Shown: one piece after another, positions 44,643-54,773 of the stretch
Position numbering within the stretch: the first letter of the stretch is position 1
Layout: the number at the start of each line of letters is the position of its first letter
Translations under genes and position numbers: made by a program
Origin: Phialophora verrucosa
Taxonomy: Eukaryota > Ascomycota > Eurotiomycetes > Chaetothyriales > Herpotrichiellaceae
NCBI GenBank assembly: GCA_002099365.1
Contig: MSED01000002.1
Span: 1,612,001-1,676,000, forward strand
Reading direction: 5' to 3'
Length of the DNA stretch: 64,000 nucleotides
The notes under the pieces: generated by a model
Seen by the model: the letters and a program-made list of their open reading frames with translations, nothing else
Database searches by the model: none
What the model was told of the DNA's origin: nothing

Positions 44643-47275
44643 ATGGGAGACAATCCAGAGGGTGGGCTACCAGAGGTGAACTGTACCCGTCCATTTTGGT
44701 ACGGTGCCAGCTATTTCCCTGTCTCTGCTGTGTAAGTCTCGCACTCTTGGAGCAGATCGCCAGCGCGATAAAGACATGACATTAACTCCTTTCAAAAGGA
44801 TGACAGGCAACGATGCCACAAGGGTTGCGCAGGCTCAGCCCTGGAACTGTGTACCACTGCTGCCCAAGGAATGGCACATGACTATTTCCGGGAACACCTT
44901 GCATTGGCCACAGGTGGAAGCTGCCCAGGTACTGCTGAACCGATTTGAATCAAGTGTTTTGTGTGCCAGAGGAGGTGCTCAACACAAAAATGCTTGGAAC
45001 AATCTGAGTATTCAGATGGCCTCTGGCTTCCTCGAGAACTTGCAGAAGACAACCATCGTGTATGACGATCCGACATGCCCGTCAATACTTGATGGCGTTG
45101 ACATGCGCTGCCAGAATTCTATGCAACCTATTCTCAGTTGGGCAACGGTGTGTCAAGCTTGTAGCGCTTGGTAGATGCTATCTGATTTCATGTCCAACAT
45201 CGCCCTGCCCGTCATTTTCTGAATTCACTCTGATCACGGTACTTGCGGTGACTATACGGGCCCGTGAATACAGGTTGCTATTGTCTAGCGCAGGCAGTGA
45301 CATTCACCTTCGAGACAATAACTGTGACTGTCGGTCTCGCCGCGTACTTATTCTTTCGATCGGTCATCTCCTTTCAAGCTTGTATTCTCCCACATGCTGA
45401 CGTTCTTACTAGATGTAACAGTATCAGGAGTGACTTCAAAATGGCAAAAAGCTCGGGTAGCCGATGCCTCAAGGCAATTCATTGCAAGATTACCGCCCTT
45501 TTGCATCGTCGCCTCGTCAAAAAGCGTGAAAAGGTTGTTCAGCAGGAACACAAGGACGGGCTTTCAGCGACTCTTGAAAACCGTATGCTACTTCCACATA
45601 AGGGCTCAAGTTCTCATGAAAAGCAGACAGCGAAGGTGACCGAATCCGGCCCAAAAATACACGATCCAGACACAACTCCAGAAACATACAATGTCCTCGA
45701 CAGTGAAACCCAAGACCGGGGGCCATCTGTGCTGAGAGATGCGGCAGTACGTTGTGAATCTCTGCAGGACGAAGGTGACACGCTGCAACCGGCGTTCGTC
45801 GCACAGGGCGCCCAGCAGAGGCACCGATCGACCGACATAACTTCGAACATTCACGGCGAATGGACCTCGTCTGCGAATGCAACATTGGCGCGAGCGACAG
45901 CAGATAGGACGCCTGTTTGCCACGACTCACAACATCAGCGGGACCCCAGCATCCAGCCCTCGGACGTACAAACAGCGGAAACGTACGGACCACATCGACA
46001 GATTGATCAAGTCAGAGCAACTTCCAGTGACTCCAATACCAACGCTAGACAGATGAAGAATACAGTGCTGGGCGTGGTGGTTGAGCAGCCAGGAGGATTC
46101 GACAGAGAAAGAATTGGAGGACAATTGGGTTGCTCAGCAGAGGCTCATGCGATAGCTCAACCATCTTGTGAACCCGCCCAAGCTCCGATGGCGTTGCTAA
46201 CGAATGCTCCACGGGGATCACAATCATACACCGTTCCGCACAATTTCAGGAAATCACGACGGCCTCGATATCGGGTCCCTGCCAACCGCGATGTACCAGA
46301 TCTCGATCGGGCTCCAACAAGATCTCGCATGACTGTACCACAGCCATCCCCGATTTCGAGCGTCGGTCAAACTCACCAGGCTCGCACGGCCACGGTTACA
46401 GCCACCCCGGGTCTGCAGCAACAACCTCCCACAGCCCGAACGCTCACCCTCTATAACGCCGGTCGGTTGAGGACTCCTCAAGCTCCAAGGAAGCAGCGGC
46501 GACCAGCAACCACTAGAGCAAGTCCTATTACCGCCACAACTCAAGCTTTGACATGTAGCGCAATTCTCAAGGAGGCTTGGGGCCATCATGCGCGGGTATG
46601 CCGTGTCAGGGGAGCTGCAGAGTCGTATGCGCGCGCCTTCGGCCTCGAGATCGCGTCCCGCGCATATCATTATGTTGTGATGCAATGCACCTTCAACGCG
46701 ATACATGGCATTTTGATGGTCGGCCTCTGTGCGGTAAGTCAGGAAGACCATGCCACACCAGCGATGAAAGCCAGAGCACTGACATAATGCAGATCGTTTC
46801 GTCGAAAGGTCCCGAGGGTGGAAAAGGTTGCGAAGACGCGGATCGAGACAATCACCTTATTCCAATTGAGCCCAACAAGTCACTTCCGAGGGCGACGCCA
46901 ATACAGGCTGGATTCGGAGATGGAGGGCGCCATTTTGGCAAGCATAGTTGGATCGACACAAGCAAGGTATACCAAGTCCCAGCTGATCTCATCAAAGACA
47001 GTCGTTACGTATCCCCAAAGTTGTGCAGATGCTCGTGGGAGAAGATGAGAAAAAAACTGTCCATGGGAACGTGGGCGGAGGAGAGATTCCGCATCGAGCG
47101 AGAATTCAAGCATTTTCTCGATACGACGGGCAAGGAGCACGCACCGGACCATATGATCCGCGTGTCAGATAACATACCTCAACTCCAGCCTCACTCTGAG
47201 CCCCGGCACGAACTCCAGCCCCGTCTACAGCGATATCGCGTCGAAGAACTCCTCCATCTCCAACAACGCCTGTAG
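44643..47275 (+). CDS. Uncharacterised fungal protein with one membrane segment
   Basis: Proposed exons 44643-44731, 44799-45147, 45294-46733 and 46793-47275; 786 residues. Intron 1 (67 nt, GTAAGT to AAAAG) and intron 3 (59 nt, GTAAGT, CTGAC branch, TGCAG) are convincing; intron 2 (146 nt, GTGTGT to GCGCAG) is weaker. The N-terminal part (MGDNPEGGLPEVNCTRPFWY; KEWHMTISGNTLHWPQVEAA; NNLSIQMASGFLENL) looks folded. One hydrophobic segment (ETITVTVGLAAYLFFRSVIS) follows, then about 280 disordered residues rich in Thr, Gln and Arg, and finally an ordered C terminus (ILKEAWGHHARVCRVRGAAE; SWIDTSKVYQVPADLIKDSR). A strong acceptor-like TTCTTACTAG at 45403-45412 may mark another intron. A shorter protein from the ATG at 45441 is an alternative. 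I do not recognise the family and assign no function. Confidence 0.55.
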
Positions 47276-47852
47276 GGACGTTCCTGGTGTGAGCGGTCTG
47301 GCGGGGTGTATCGGAGCCACAGGTACGAAGCACTTGGGGTTGGTAAAGGGTGAGCTTGGCAAGCAGGGTTGACATAACGTGCTGATAGCCCGGAGAAGCC
47401 CCACCAGCAGCTAGGGAGACTTCCATGAGATACATATACCATCCATTCTTCTTGCATGAGGCTTCACGGTGTCTTCCTTGGGCTCTGCTGCCTGTGTTTG
47501 GCGTACGATACAATGGTAGTGTCTCGATGCACCTCGGGCTCCGACCAGTGCACAGGGTGCAGCTAACGCATTCGATCTGCGAACAGGGAGGACCCAAGTG
47601 AACAACTAGTCCTGTTCCTATGCGCCGACGAAAGCTACTGCATTGCTGCGCTGTCAGTCGAACCATCTGGGTCCGCTAGAGATACATATCAGCGACTTCC
47701 ATCATCTCTCTCCGAATCTCCCAAACCATAGGCTAAGTCGACGAGGTACTGTATACAGCTTGTTGCCGAGTTTCTCTTCCGCGTGGTTCTGTGCCAGCCA
47801 TCAGCTAACCCTCTCTACCTTGTTGTACTTTCCTGCCCACATCACAGACACA
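47276..47852. other. Intergenic region upstream of the O-methyltransferase
   Basis: About 580 bp. A minus-strand frame at 47106-47666 overlaps the previous gene and is judged chance. No TATA box is obvious. Confidence 0.45.
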
Positions 47853-49761
47853 ATGCTTGATCCCCGGGAAGAAGATCTCGAGAAGCTTGCAGAGACCTGT
47901 CTGGCCACGGCGAAGCAGATCAAAGAGTTTCTCGCTGCAAACAAGCACCCACCGCCTACATTTGACCAGAACGGCCCCTCCAGCTTCCCTGCAGCTACAC
48001 CCGAAATTCAGTATGCACGACTCGACCTCCGCACCGCCGCCAAGAGACTCTATGAGCTGGCTTCAGGCCCGGAAGACATAGTGACATGGCATCTTTATCA
48101 GAGCGTGAGTCCCCATGACCTCCCCGAGTATGTTGAGGACGGGGAACCTATTAGGAAGATCGACCCATCTCACACCACACAACCCATGCACAGTGCCACG
48201 ATCTCAACGCCTTTCGCTACGTGTTTCACTACAACATCCACGCGGCAGTGCCTCTCGACGGGACCATCACGTACACGGAGCTGGCGGCCCAACTCTCGCT
48301 GGACGCCTCGCAATTGAAGCAGATGCTCCGGCAGCTCATGCCCATCCACGTCTTCACCGAGCCCACGCCGGGCCACATCGCGCACACGGCGGCGTCGCGC
48401 CTTCTCGCCACCCACCCGGGCATCGCCAGCTTCACGGGCTTCATGGTCGAAGGCACGTTCCCCTACGCGGCGGGCCAGATCGAGACGTTCGAGAAATGGG
48501 GCCACGGCCGGCCCGAACCCAACCGCACCGCCGTCAGCCACTACTACGGCACCGACCTGTCCATGTTCGAGTACTTCGAGACGCACGCGCCGGCCGTGCG
48601 CGAGCGCTTCGCCCGCCTGATGACCCACATGTCGGGCAATCCGTTGATGGACAACAGCCACGTGGCGCGCGGCTTCGACTGGTCTTCCCTGCCGGCCCCG
48701 GACGGCGGCGGCGCGGTGGTCGTCGACGTCGCCGGCGGGATGGGCCACTGTTCGATCCCGATCGCCGAGTCGACGCCGCCGACCGTCAAGTTGGTCGTGC
48801 AGGATCTGCCCCAGATCATCGCAAAGGCCGGCGACCCGGCGACGTGCGTGATCCCCGAACCCCTGAGAAGTCGGTTCGAGTTCATGGCCTATGATTTCTA
48901 CGCGCCCCAGCCCGTCAAGGGCGCGGCCGCGTACTTTATGCGCATGATCGTGAGTCACGTCTTTGGGGGGACTGGCGCGGTGATGCTCTCTCTCTCTCTC
49001 GAATCCCCTACCCTCCTCATTCTTCGTCCGCTCGTTCGTGCGTTCTCGGGGATTGGATGAGACACTCACGATATTCGTTCGCAAAACAGATGCACAGCTA
49101 CTCGGACGCCTTCGCGCTCCGCATCCTCCGCAACATCATCCCCTCGGTAAGTCACTCCCCCCTCGCCGGTCGGTTCTTTACGCCGTCAACGCGTTACATA
49201 TCCAGACCGGGCTCGTCCGCTCCCTCTGTAGCCTTGTCCCTTGGTCATTTGATACACGCCCATCGCGCGCAGACACGGCCACAGACATCAGCCATCAGGC
49301 ACAGGATAAGACATCCAACTAAACACCCATGAATACAGATGAGCCCGACGTCCAAAATCATCATCATGGACCAAGTCATGCCCCCGGCCGTCAACACCCT
49401 GCCCGAGCCGCTCGAACGCATCAAACGCTCGCAGGACCTGCAGATGATGCTCCTCTGCAACGCCAAGGAAAGAGACGAGGCCGAGTGGGCCGACCTGTTC
49501 GCCCGAGCGGGCGATGGTCTCCTCGAAAACGGGACCAAGTTGGGGATTCTGGCCATCAAGACTCCGCCTGGGAGTATGATGAGTTTGATTGAGGTCGGGT
49601 TCGTGCATGCCGATGCGCATACCGAGGCGGGTGTTGATGTGGGTATGGGTGTGGGTGTGGGTGTGGGTGCGGACGTCGGCGCGGTCGAAGATAACGCTGC
49701 TGTAGAGGTCGGCAAGGTCAACGGAGGCGCGTCAGGGTCAGGCGAAGGCGGTGCAGAGTAG
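47853..49761 (+). CDS. SAM-dependent O-methyltransferase (COMT-like, secondary-metabolism type)
   Basis: Exons 47853-48104, 48194-48949, 49090-49146 and 49339-49761; 495 residues. Introns of 89, 140 and 192 nt start GTGAGT, GTGAGT and GTAAGT. The N-terminal dimerisation and winged-helix region gives YVFHYNIHAAVPLDGTITYT and ASQLKQMLRQLMPIHVFTEP. The SAM site is VVVDVAGGMGHCSIPIAE (about 260-277). The joined exons restore FMRMIMHSYSDAFALRILRN, IIPSMSPTSKIIIMDQVMPP, as usual for fungal COMT-like enzymes. The family normally ends soon after MSLIEVGF; here about 50 extra residues of Val/Gly/Ala low complexity follow, encoded by a GTGGGT repeat. Likely methylates a phenolic or polyketide-like hydroxyl in the cytosol. 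Exon 2 is visibly more GC-rich than its surroundings. No synthase gene is adjacent. Confidence 0.9.
49638..49669. repeat. GTGGGT hexanucleotide repeat in coding sequence
   Basis: Five to six GTGGGT/GTATGGGT-type units, read in frame as repeated Val-Gly in the extended tail of the O-methyltransferase. Because the unit length is a multiple of three, expansions keep the frame. Confidence 0.85.
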
Positions 49762-50631
49762 AGAGTGGAGATTGGTGATCGAAACGAGTAGGTAGATACT
49801 GCGTACGGTATGCCGTGCCATACAAACGACAGTAGATAGATACCGAAACAAACTTGACATGACAGACCTTCACGTGTCATCTCATTGATTGTCTCACTGG
49901 AGGTCGAAAAGAGTGATACTCTACTGTACTCTACTGTAGGTGAACTCCAGCCGGGACGCTTGCGAAGACGCGGGCTGGGCGGGCATTGGGGGAGACTACA
50001 CAGTCTACTGCGATACTGCATCTACGCGGCATCAAAGACATGCTGTCCGAAATGAGCAGCGCGGTGGGTTGACATGATATGCCATGCCATCGAGGAGGAC
50101 GCTGGTTCAATCACGCTACGATAGGTGGGAAGGTCGCCCATGACAATCCATCCACGTTCACGCAGAGGCACAGCGAACTGGGACGGGCAAGTGCTTCAAG
50201 CACAACACGCATATTTCTGTGTTGCTCTCTGTTCAAACGCAGAGAAGGCGCCATGTCGAGCTCTTGTGAGCTCCTTGGTGAGGCCACCCTCTCCGGCCCG
50301 ACCACATGTCGAAAGAGCTAAACAGTAGTAGGACCTCGATTCCGACATGTGACAAGTTCCCGGACGGTGGCTTGACCAAGGGGCACAAGAGATCGCAGCA
50401 TGGCGCCTCTCGAGTCTTCCTTCCTCCCCGTTTCCGAGGCCTCGTGATTTGACCATGACTGTTAGATCGAGGGAACGGAGCAGTTCAATGACGCCGACTG
50501 GGTCTGCATGCTGCATGGCTGAGCTTATCCAATGCAGCCAGCGCGCACTTGCATGTCCCAGCTTTTATATTAGTCGCTGAAATGGACTCGACGCCTCGAT
50601 AGGAGTCCTATTCCACACTCTCATTCTTCGC
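49762..50631. other. Convergent intergenic region, O-methyltransferase and disordered nuclear-type gene
   Basis: 870 bp. A small TACTCTACTG-type duplication lies near 49917-49936. Short frames only. Confidence 0.45.
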
Positions 50632-52872
50632 TCAATACACACTCTGTTCTAATTCGAGAATTGCATCCGGGTCTGTCACCCAGGTCAACGCTCTTCCCTG
50701 CTCTCTGGCCTCTCGTGCGGCCTTCAGTCCTTCGTCAAACTCTCTGCTCCAGAACTCAATACTTTCTCTGGTATCTCGCTCAGTCCAGGTCTTTTGCACA
50801 AGCTTGTCCACGTACGACGACACGATGCCTGCTTCAATGTATGTCTGAGGTGGGATGTCTTTGAAAATGTCTGCAGCCCACGCGTCGTGTTGGTGCTCAC
50901 GTTCATATTCGGTCATGCCGTCTTCGCCGACAATGGTGTTGTCCAAGTCTTCCCGGGTGAGGGCCTGAGCCGGGGAGGCGGCCTGCATGGTGGTATCCTG
51001 AGGGCTGGTGGTGGAGGGGCCACGTTCTGGCTTAGGAGTGCTGACTTCCATCTGCGACTCGCGAAATTCGCTGTCTGAGCCAGGCGGGGACGAGGAGCGG
51101 GATCGAGCTTGCTCGCTGAGAGAAAGGCGTGAGGACTTGGCGGGCTTGTACCTCTGCGCCTCTGACCTTGCTTTGTTCAATCTAATCTCCTGTGTATCGT
51201 TGACGGCGATACTGTCGCTGTGACCTGTGAATCCGGATTGATCGAACGGAGATGGCTGGGGAAGCTCGGCATGTGACATTCTGGGTGTACTCGGTGGTTG
51301 TGACGGGACTTTGCCTTGCACTTGGTCTAGTGTGACGTCGCTGGTCTCATCTCCTTCATCTTCGTCATCTTCGAAATCAGGAAGGACGAAGTTGCCGGGT
51401 CGAGGATTTGCAGGGGAAGGTCGCCACGTCTCGTTTGTGGGATCGGTGACGCTAGGATCATAACGGTATGGAGTGTTGTTGTAGGTGTTACGCAGCGTGC
51501 CTGGTGAGTGCATAGCCGTCACATCCCATGGAAGGTCTGAAGGTGAATCTGTGGGCTGGCTTGAGATGTCTGCGAACGTGCTGCCACGATAATCTCCGGC
51601 AGGACCATACTGGCCATAAACAGCCTTGGCTGAAGTAGGGATAGAGTTGATGCGTACTGACTTGGCAGAACGTCCAACGGTGTTGAGGCCGTTTGGGGTC
51701 TGTCGCATGGCTGAGCGCAAAGGGGTCTGCGGTGGAGCCTTGTTTGCAGGGGTTGACGGCTGGTTCTCTATCAACGACTCGCCAATGCCTTCGACGTCAT
51801 TTTCAACATCAAGATAGCTGTCGTCAATACCAAAGCCACCTTGCCGAGGTCCCGGGATGAGGCCATCGACGGATGTAAGCTTGCGCTTGTTGCTACCCGG
51901 GGTTTGAGCTGGATGGAAGACTTCCTCCTCCATTGAGGCGATCTGTTCACGACGTCCGATGGTATTTCCAGTTCTCCGCCTTTTGAAGTGTTCGCGGGTG
52001 AAGATTCTGCCGTCGACAGAGTTCGATTCGGGAGTGGGCGATTCTGGCTCGTAGGCGAGTCTTTTAGGAGTGGGTGAAGGACTGCCTTGGTCTGCAACAT
52101 CATCTTCTTCGACGGCAGCTATTTCCTGATCGCGGTCTCCGATATCGCTTTGTTGTGGCTGTTCGTGATTTTCTGCCGCGCCTTGAGAACTGCCTCCTCG
52201 TACCCAGCCAAAGATCTTTCTCACACTGCCAAAGAGGCCACCTTGTGACGTGGTGCGGGTCGGAGTTTCTGGCTGCTGTTGCGGCCTTGTTCTTTCTTGA
52301 GAGTTAGGACGCTGCGTAACTGCGGTCGGACTGGGCTCCGGACTTTCTGGCTCAATTGCGCGGTTGTAGTAGGCTGACTCGTTCCGGGAACTGAGCTTTG
52401 GCGGCGCCGAGGTGAGAAGGCTTCTGTTTCGAGTCTTGGAAAACAAGAATTTGTGTGGCTCAGGCGTGGCGGCTTTGCGCTGTCGCTTGGAGGCGCCGTG
52501 GTCGGCATCTTCTTCGACTTCTCGTCGTCGCTTTGCGCTCGTAGGCACTACATGGATCGGACAACAAGTACATGTTAGCTTGGTTTCTGTTTGGGATGAG
52601 GCAGTTCGATATTTGGGCTTGGCTCCTTTGGCCTCCTGCATCTGGGTAGTCATGTCACGCGTGCTCCATTCAGTCTGGGTAGACGCATTCACCGTGGTGG
52701 GCACCAAGAGAAGGGCTTTGCGCGAGAGATATGCACCAGCAGTAACACGGGTCATAACAGTGAGAGGGCCTTGTGCAGGGATAATAATTGAACGTGTATT
52801 TTTCTCACGTTTTGCAGGCTGGATCTCCGAGAAGCCCTCGGGCCGGACGCCCTGTCCACGGGTGTGAACCAT
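50632..52872 (-). CDS. Disordered basic protein, probably nuclear
   Basis: Intronless, 746 residues from the ATG at 52872. Largely disordered, rich in S, P, T, Q and R, with nuclear-localisation-like clusters (SAKRRREVEEDADHGASKRQ near 115; FKRRRTG near 300). A short hydrophobic-basic stretch near residue 220 (GGLFGSVRKIFGWVRGG) could form an amphipathic helix. A modestly conserved-looking middle follows (PPQTPLRSAMRQTPNGLNTV; SAKSVRINSIPTSAKAVYGQ; TFADISSQP), then an acidic block (DFEDDEDEGDETSD) and a helical C terminus (VDKLVQKTWTERDTRESIEF). I do not recognise the family. Basic disordered protein with amphipathic helix recalls nuclear-basket nucleoporins of the Nup1/Nup60 kind, but that is inference. 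No enzymatic motif. Confidence 0.7.
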   Translation of the reverse strand: MVHTRGQGVRPEGFSEIQPAKREKNTRSIIIPAQGPLTVMTRVTAGAYLSRKALLLVPTTVNASTQTEWSTRDMTTQMQEAKGAKPKYRTASSQTETKLTCTCCPIHVVPTSAKRRREVEEDADHGASKRQRKAATPEPHKFLFSKTRNRSLLTSAPPKLSSRNESAYYNRAIEPESPEPSPTAVTQRPNSQERTRPQQQPETPTRTTSQGGLFGSVRKIFGWVRGGSSQGAAENHEQPQQSDIGDRDQEIAAVEEDDVADQGSPSPTPKRLAYEPESPTPESNSVDGRIFTREHFKRRRTGNTIGRREQIASMEEEVFHPAQTPGSNKRKLTSVDGLIPGPRQGGFGIDDSYLDVENDVEGIGESLIENQPSTPANKAPPQTPLRSAMRQTPNGLNTVGRSAKSVRINSIPTSAKAVYGQYGPAGDYRGSTFADISSQPTDSPSDLPWDVTAMHSPGTLRNTYNNTPYRYDPSVTDPTNETWRPSPANPRPGNFVLPDFEDDEDEGDETSDVTLDQVQGKVPSQPPSTPRMSHAELPQPSPFDQSGFTGHSDSIAVNDTQEIRLNKARSEAQRYKPAKSSRLSLSEQARSRSSSPPGSDSEFRESQMEVSTPKPERGPSTTSPQDTTMQAASPAQALTREDLDNTIVGEDGMTEYEREHQHDAWAADIFKDIPPQTYIEAGIVSSYVDKLVQKTWTERDTRESIEFWSREFDEGLKAAREAREQGRALTWVTDPDAILELEQSVY

Positions 52873-53673
52873 GATCGAGCGGAGATATGGCTGAGGTGGT
52901 ATTGAAGAAGTGTCAAGTTGGGTTCAAGGTATTTGGGCGAGGGTGTTGGAATGGTACGATGCCGGCGGTGGAGATTGTTGGCATCGAGTGACGGTGGGCA
53001 GAGGAGAAGGCCGTCTTCAAGTGATGAGAGGAGAGTGAATCTCTGTTCGCAAGACAAGCATTGGTGTTGTGGTGAAGCGCAACTGAAGAGCGTGAAGTTC
53101 GATTGATCGAATCGTCCAAAAGTTCATTGCTGGATTGGGAATAGTGCGTTTCCAGGAATAACCTCGGGACCTTCACGCGTTCTCTTTGTTGTCACAACAA
53201 GACAATGTCCCTGCAGTTGCTCTTTGTCGAAATTCCAACATCTCTCGGGTAGATGGCTGTCTTGTTGAGATCTATGGCGTTCTTCGCCAGCTATGTTGAA
53301 TGCTCTCCTGTTATCTACGCCTGCCGACGGCGGTCTGACTATGTTTGGTGTCGCCGCTCGTACATATTGATGGTAATTTCTACGGCACCTCACTCTTTCT
53401 TCTCGAGAGGAGCCGCGGCGCACTCGAGTACACCGCCGGTGGTTCAATACAGGCATGAGCGATCGTGAGATACATTCCGTGTTGCTGGATGGGAGGAATT
53501 GAAGCAGCGATGCGTGTCTAGCGGCTAGTCTCTGTGAGCTACCTGAAGATCGGTATGCGAGATTTTCAGGAGGCGCTTGCTGGCTATCATCGATGTTGAA
53601 CAATTTTCGACCTCCCCACCCTTTGCATTGGGTAAATCTCCGCTTCTGAGATAATGGTCTGGCGAATCTAAAC
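52873..53673. other. Intergenic region
   Basis: About 800 bp, the promoter of the disordered nuclear-type gene. A minus-strand frame of 229 codons (53124-53813) crosses it and overlaps the small plus-strand ORF; it is Arg-rich without domain features and not accepted. Confidence 0.4.
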
Positions 53674-53880
53674 ATGATATCGATGACTCCAGTGTCTCTG
53701 CCTCTTCGGTCAAACTCTATTCCCAGAATGTCCATTTCGCGGCCACGATCCGCCTCTACGCGGCCGCGCTCCACCGCATCCAACAACATCGTCTTCACGG
53801 AATACACGGGCACGCCGCCACCGGCCGAGAATCCCGCTCACCATCAAGCAGTCCAACAGGCTGCCCAACTTAACCAGTAG
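53674..53880 (+). CDS. Small hypothetical protein (68 residues)
   Basis: A short frame starting MISMTPVSLPLRSNSIPRMS, with an arginine/serine-rich middle (RPRSASTRPRSTASNN) and an ordered-looking end (IVFTEYTGTPPPAENPAHHQ then a Q/A tail). Adenine at -3 supports the start. Codon choice in the 3' half is C/G-ending like neighbouring real genes. No family is recognised and there is no signal peptide. It may be the last exon of a larger gene. Confidence 0.35.
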   Translation: MISMTPVSLPLRSNSIPRMSISRPRSASTRPRSTASNNIVFTEYTGTPPPAENPAHHQAVQQAAQLNQ

Positions 53881-54773
53881 TCCTACCGACATGGTAACAA
53901 CTTGACGAATAAAGCGGAATTACGAACAGTGCATGTGCCGCACGGGCGACGATCATAGGATTGTGCCCCTGGAATACACACACGTTGAGACCAAGGCGTC
54001 GGTATCTCAGGGTTGCCGATTGTCCAACTTCAGCAGATGCATAATAGAGCTACGTGAACCTGCTTGCTGTCATGGCTTTGGTTGCCCTGACAGGTCTGCT
54101 AGTTTGGTAGTGAACTCGCCGGGCGAGAGCAAGCCAAACATCTGTACAACAGTGGCGACGAGTGCATGAGCAGAATATCGGGCTGTTGGAGGACCGAATG
54201 ATCCTCCCTTGTCATAACTAAAAGTAACGAGGTAGGTCAGAACGACTTGCATAAGGATTCGATAAACGGCAAAGTAAGGTGAAGAGATCGATTCGAGACC
54301 GAGAATCGATCAGCCCTGCCGCGCATAGGCTTAGGGGTACACTTGCTGGAGGGAGAAGCATTCGGCCGCGAAAGCCGTGGGCGGCGGAACAGCAAGGCTT
54401 CCTCCGGAAAGGGGGGTGTCCGCCCGAACCTTCGGGCGCCGTGCACTTCCTTACCCAACTCCGACTACGCTGCAAACTACACACAGTACAACGCTGACAT
54501 GACATCCTGAGAGCCAGGCGATGATGTGCCGTACCATGTTTATATGTGGGGGCTCACGACACCAAATTGCGACAAATGAGGGCCCGGCGGAGTTTATCCG
54601 AGAAGAGTGCAACGCGCTGACGGTTCAGGACAAGTGACTGACTCTCATATGAAGGTGCTTCCTTCTCGACTGCTACACTCAAATCTAATCTCTCCCGGCG
54701 TGCATCGCTTCTTTTGGGCTCAGGCCGAACATCGAAGTAGCGACGACGGACTGCCTTGTCGTGAGGATCCGAA
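53881..54773. other. Intergenic region upstream of the decarboxylase-like gene
   Basis: About 890 bp. Only short chance frames on both strands; the right end is the promoter of the next gene. Confidence 0.45.

Noticed and set aside
45441..47275. Shorter model of the uncharacterised gene starting at the ATG at 45441
   Set aside because: It ignores two upstream exons joined by a perfect GTAAGT intron and an open frame through the membrane segment. It is kept only as an alternative.
53124..53813. 229-codon minus-strand frame
   Set aside because: Arg-rich, featureless, and antisense to the small ORF at 53674-53880, which has better codon character. It also spans the promoter of the neighbouring gene.
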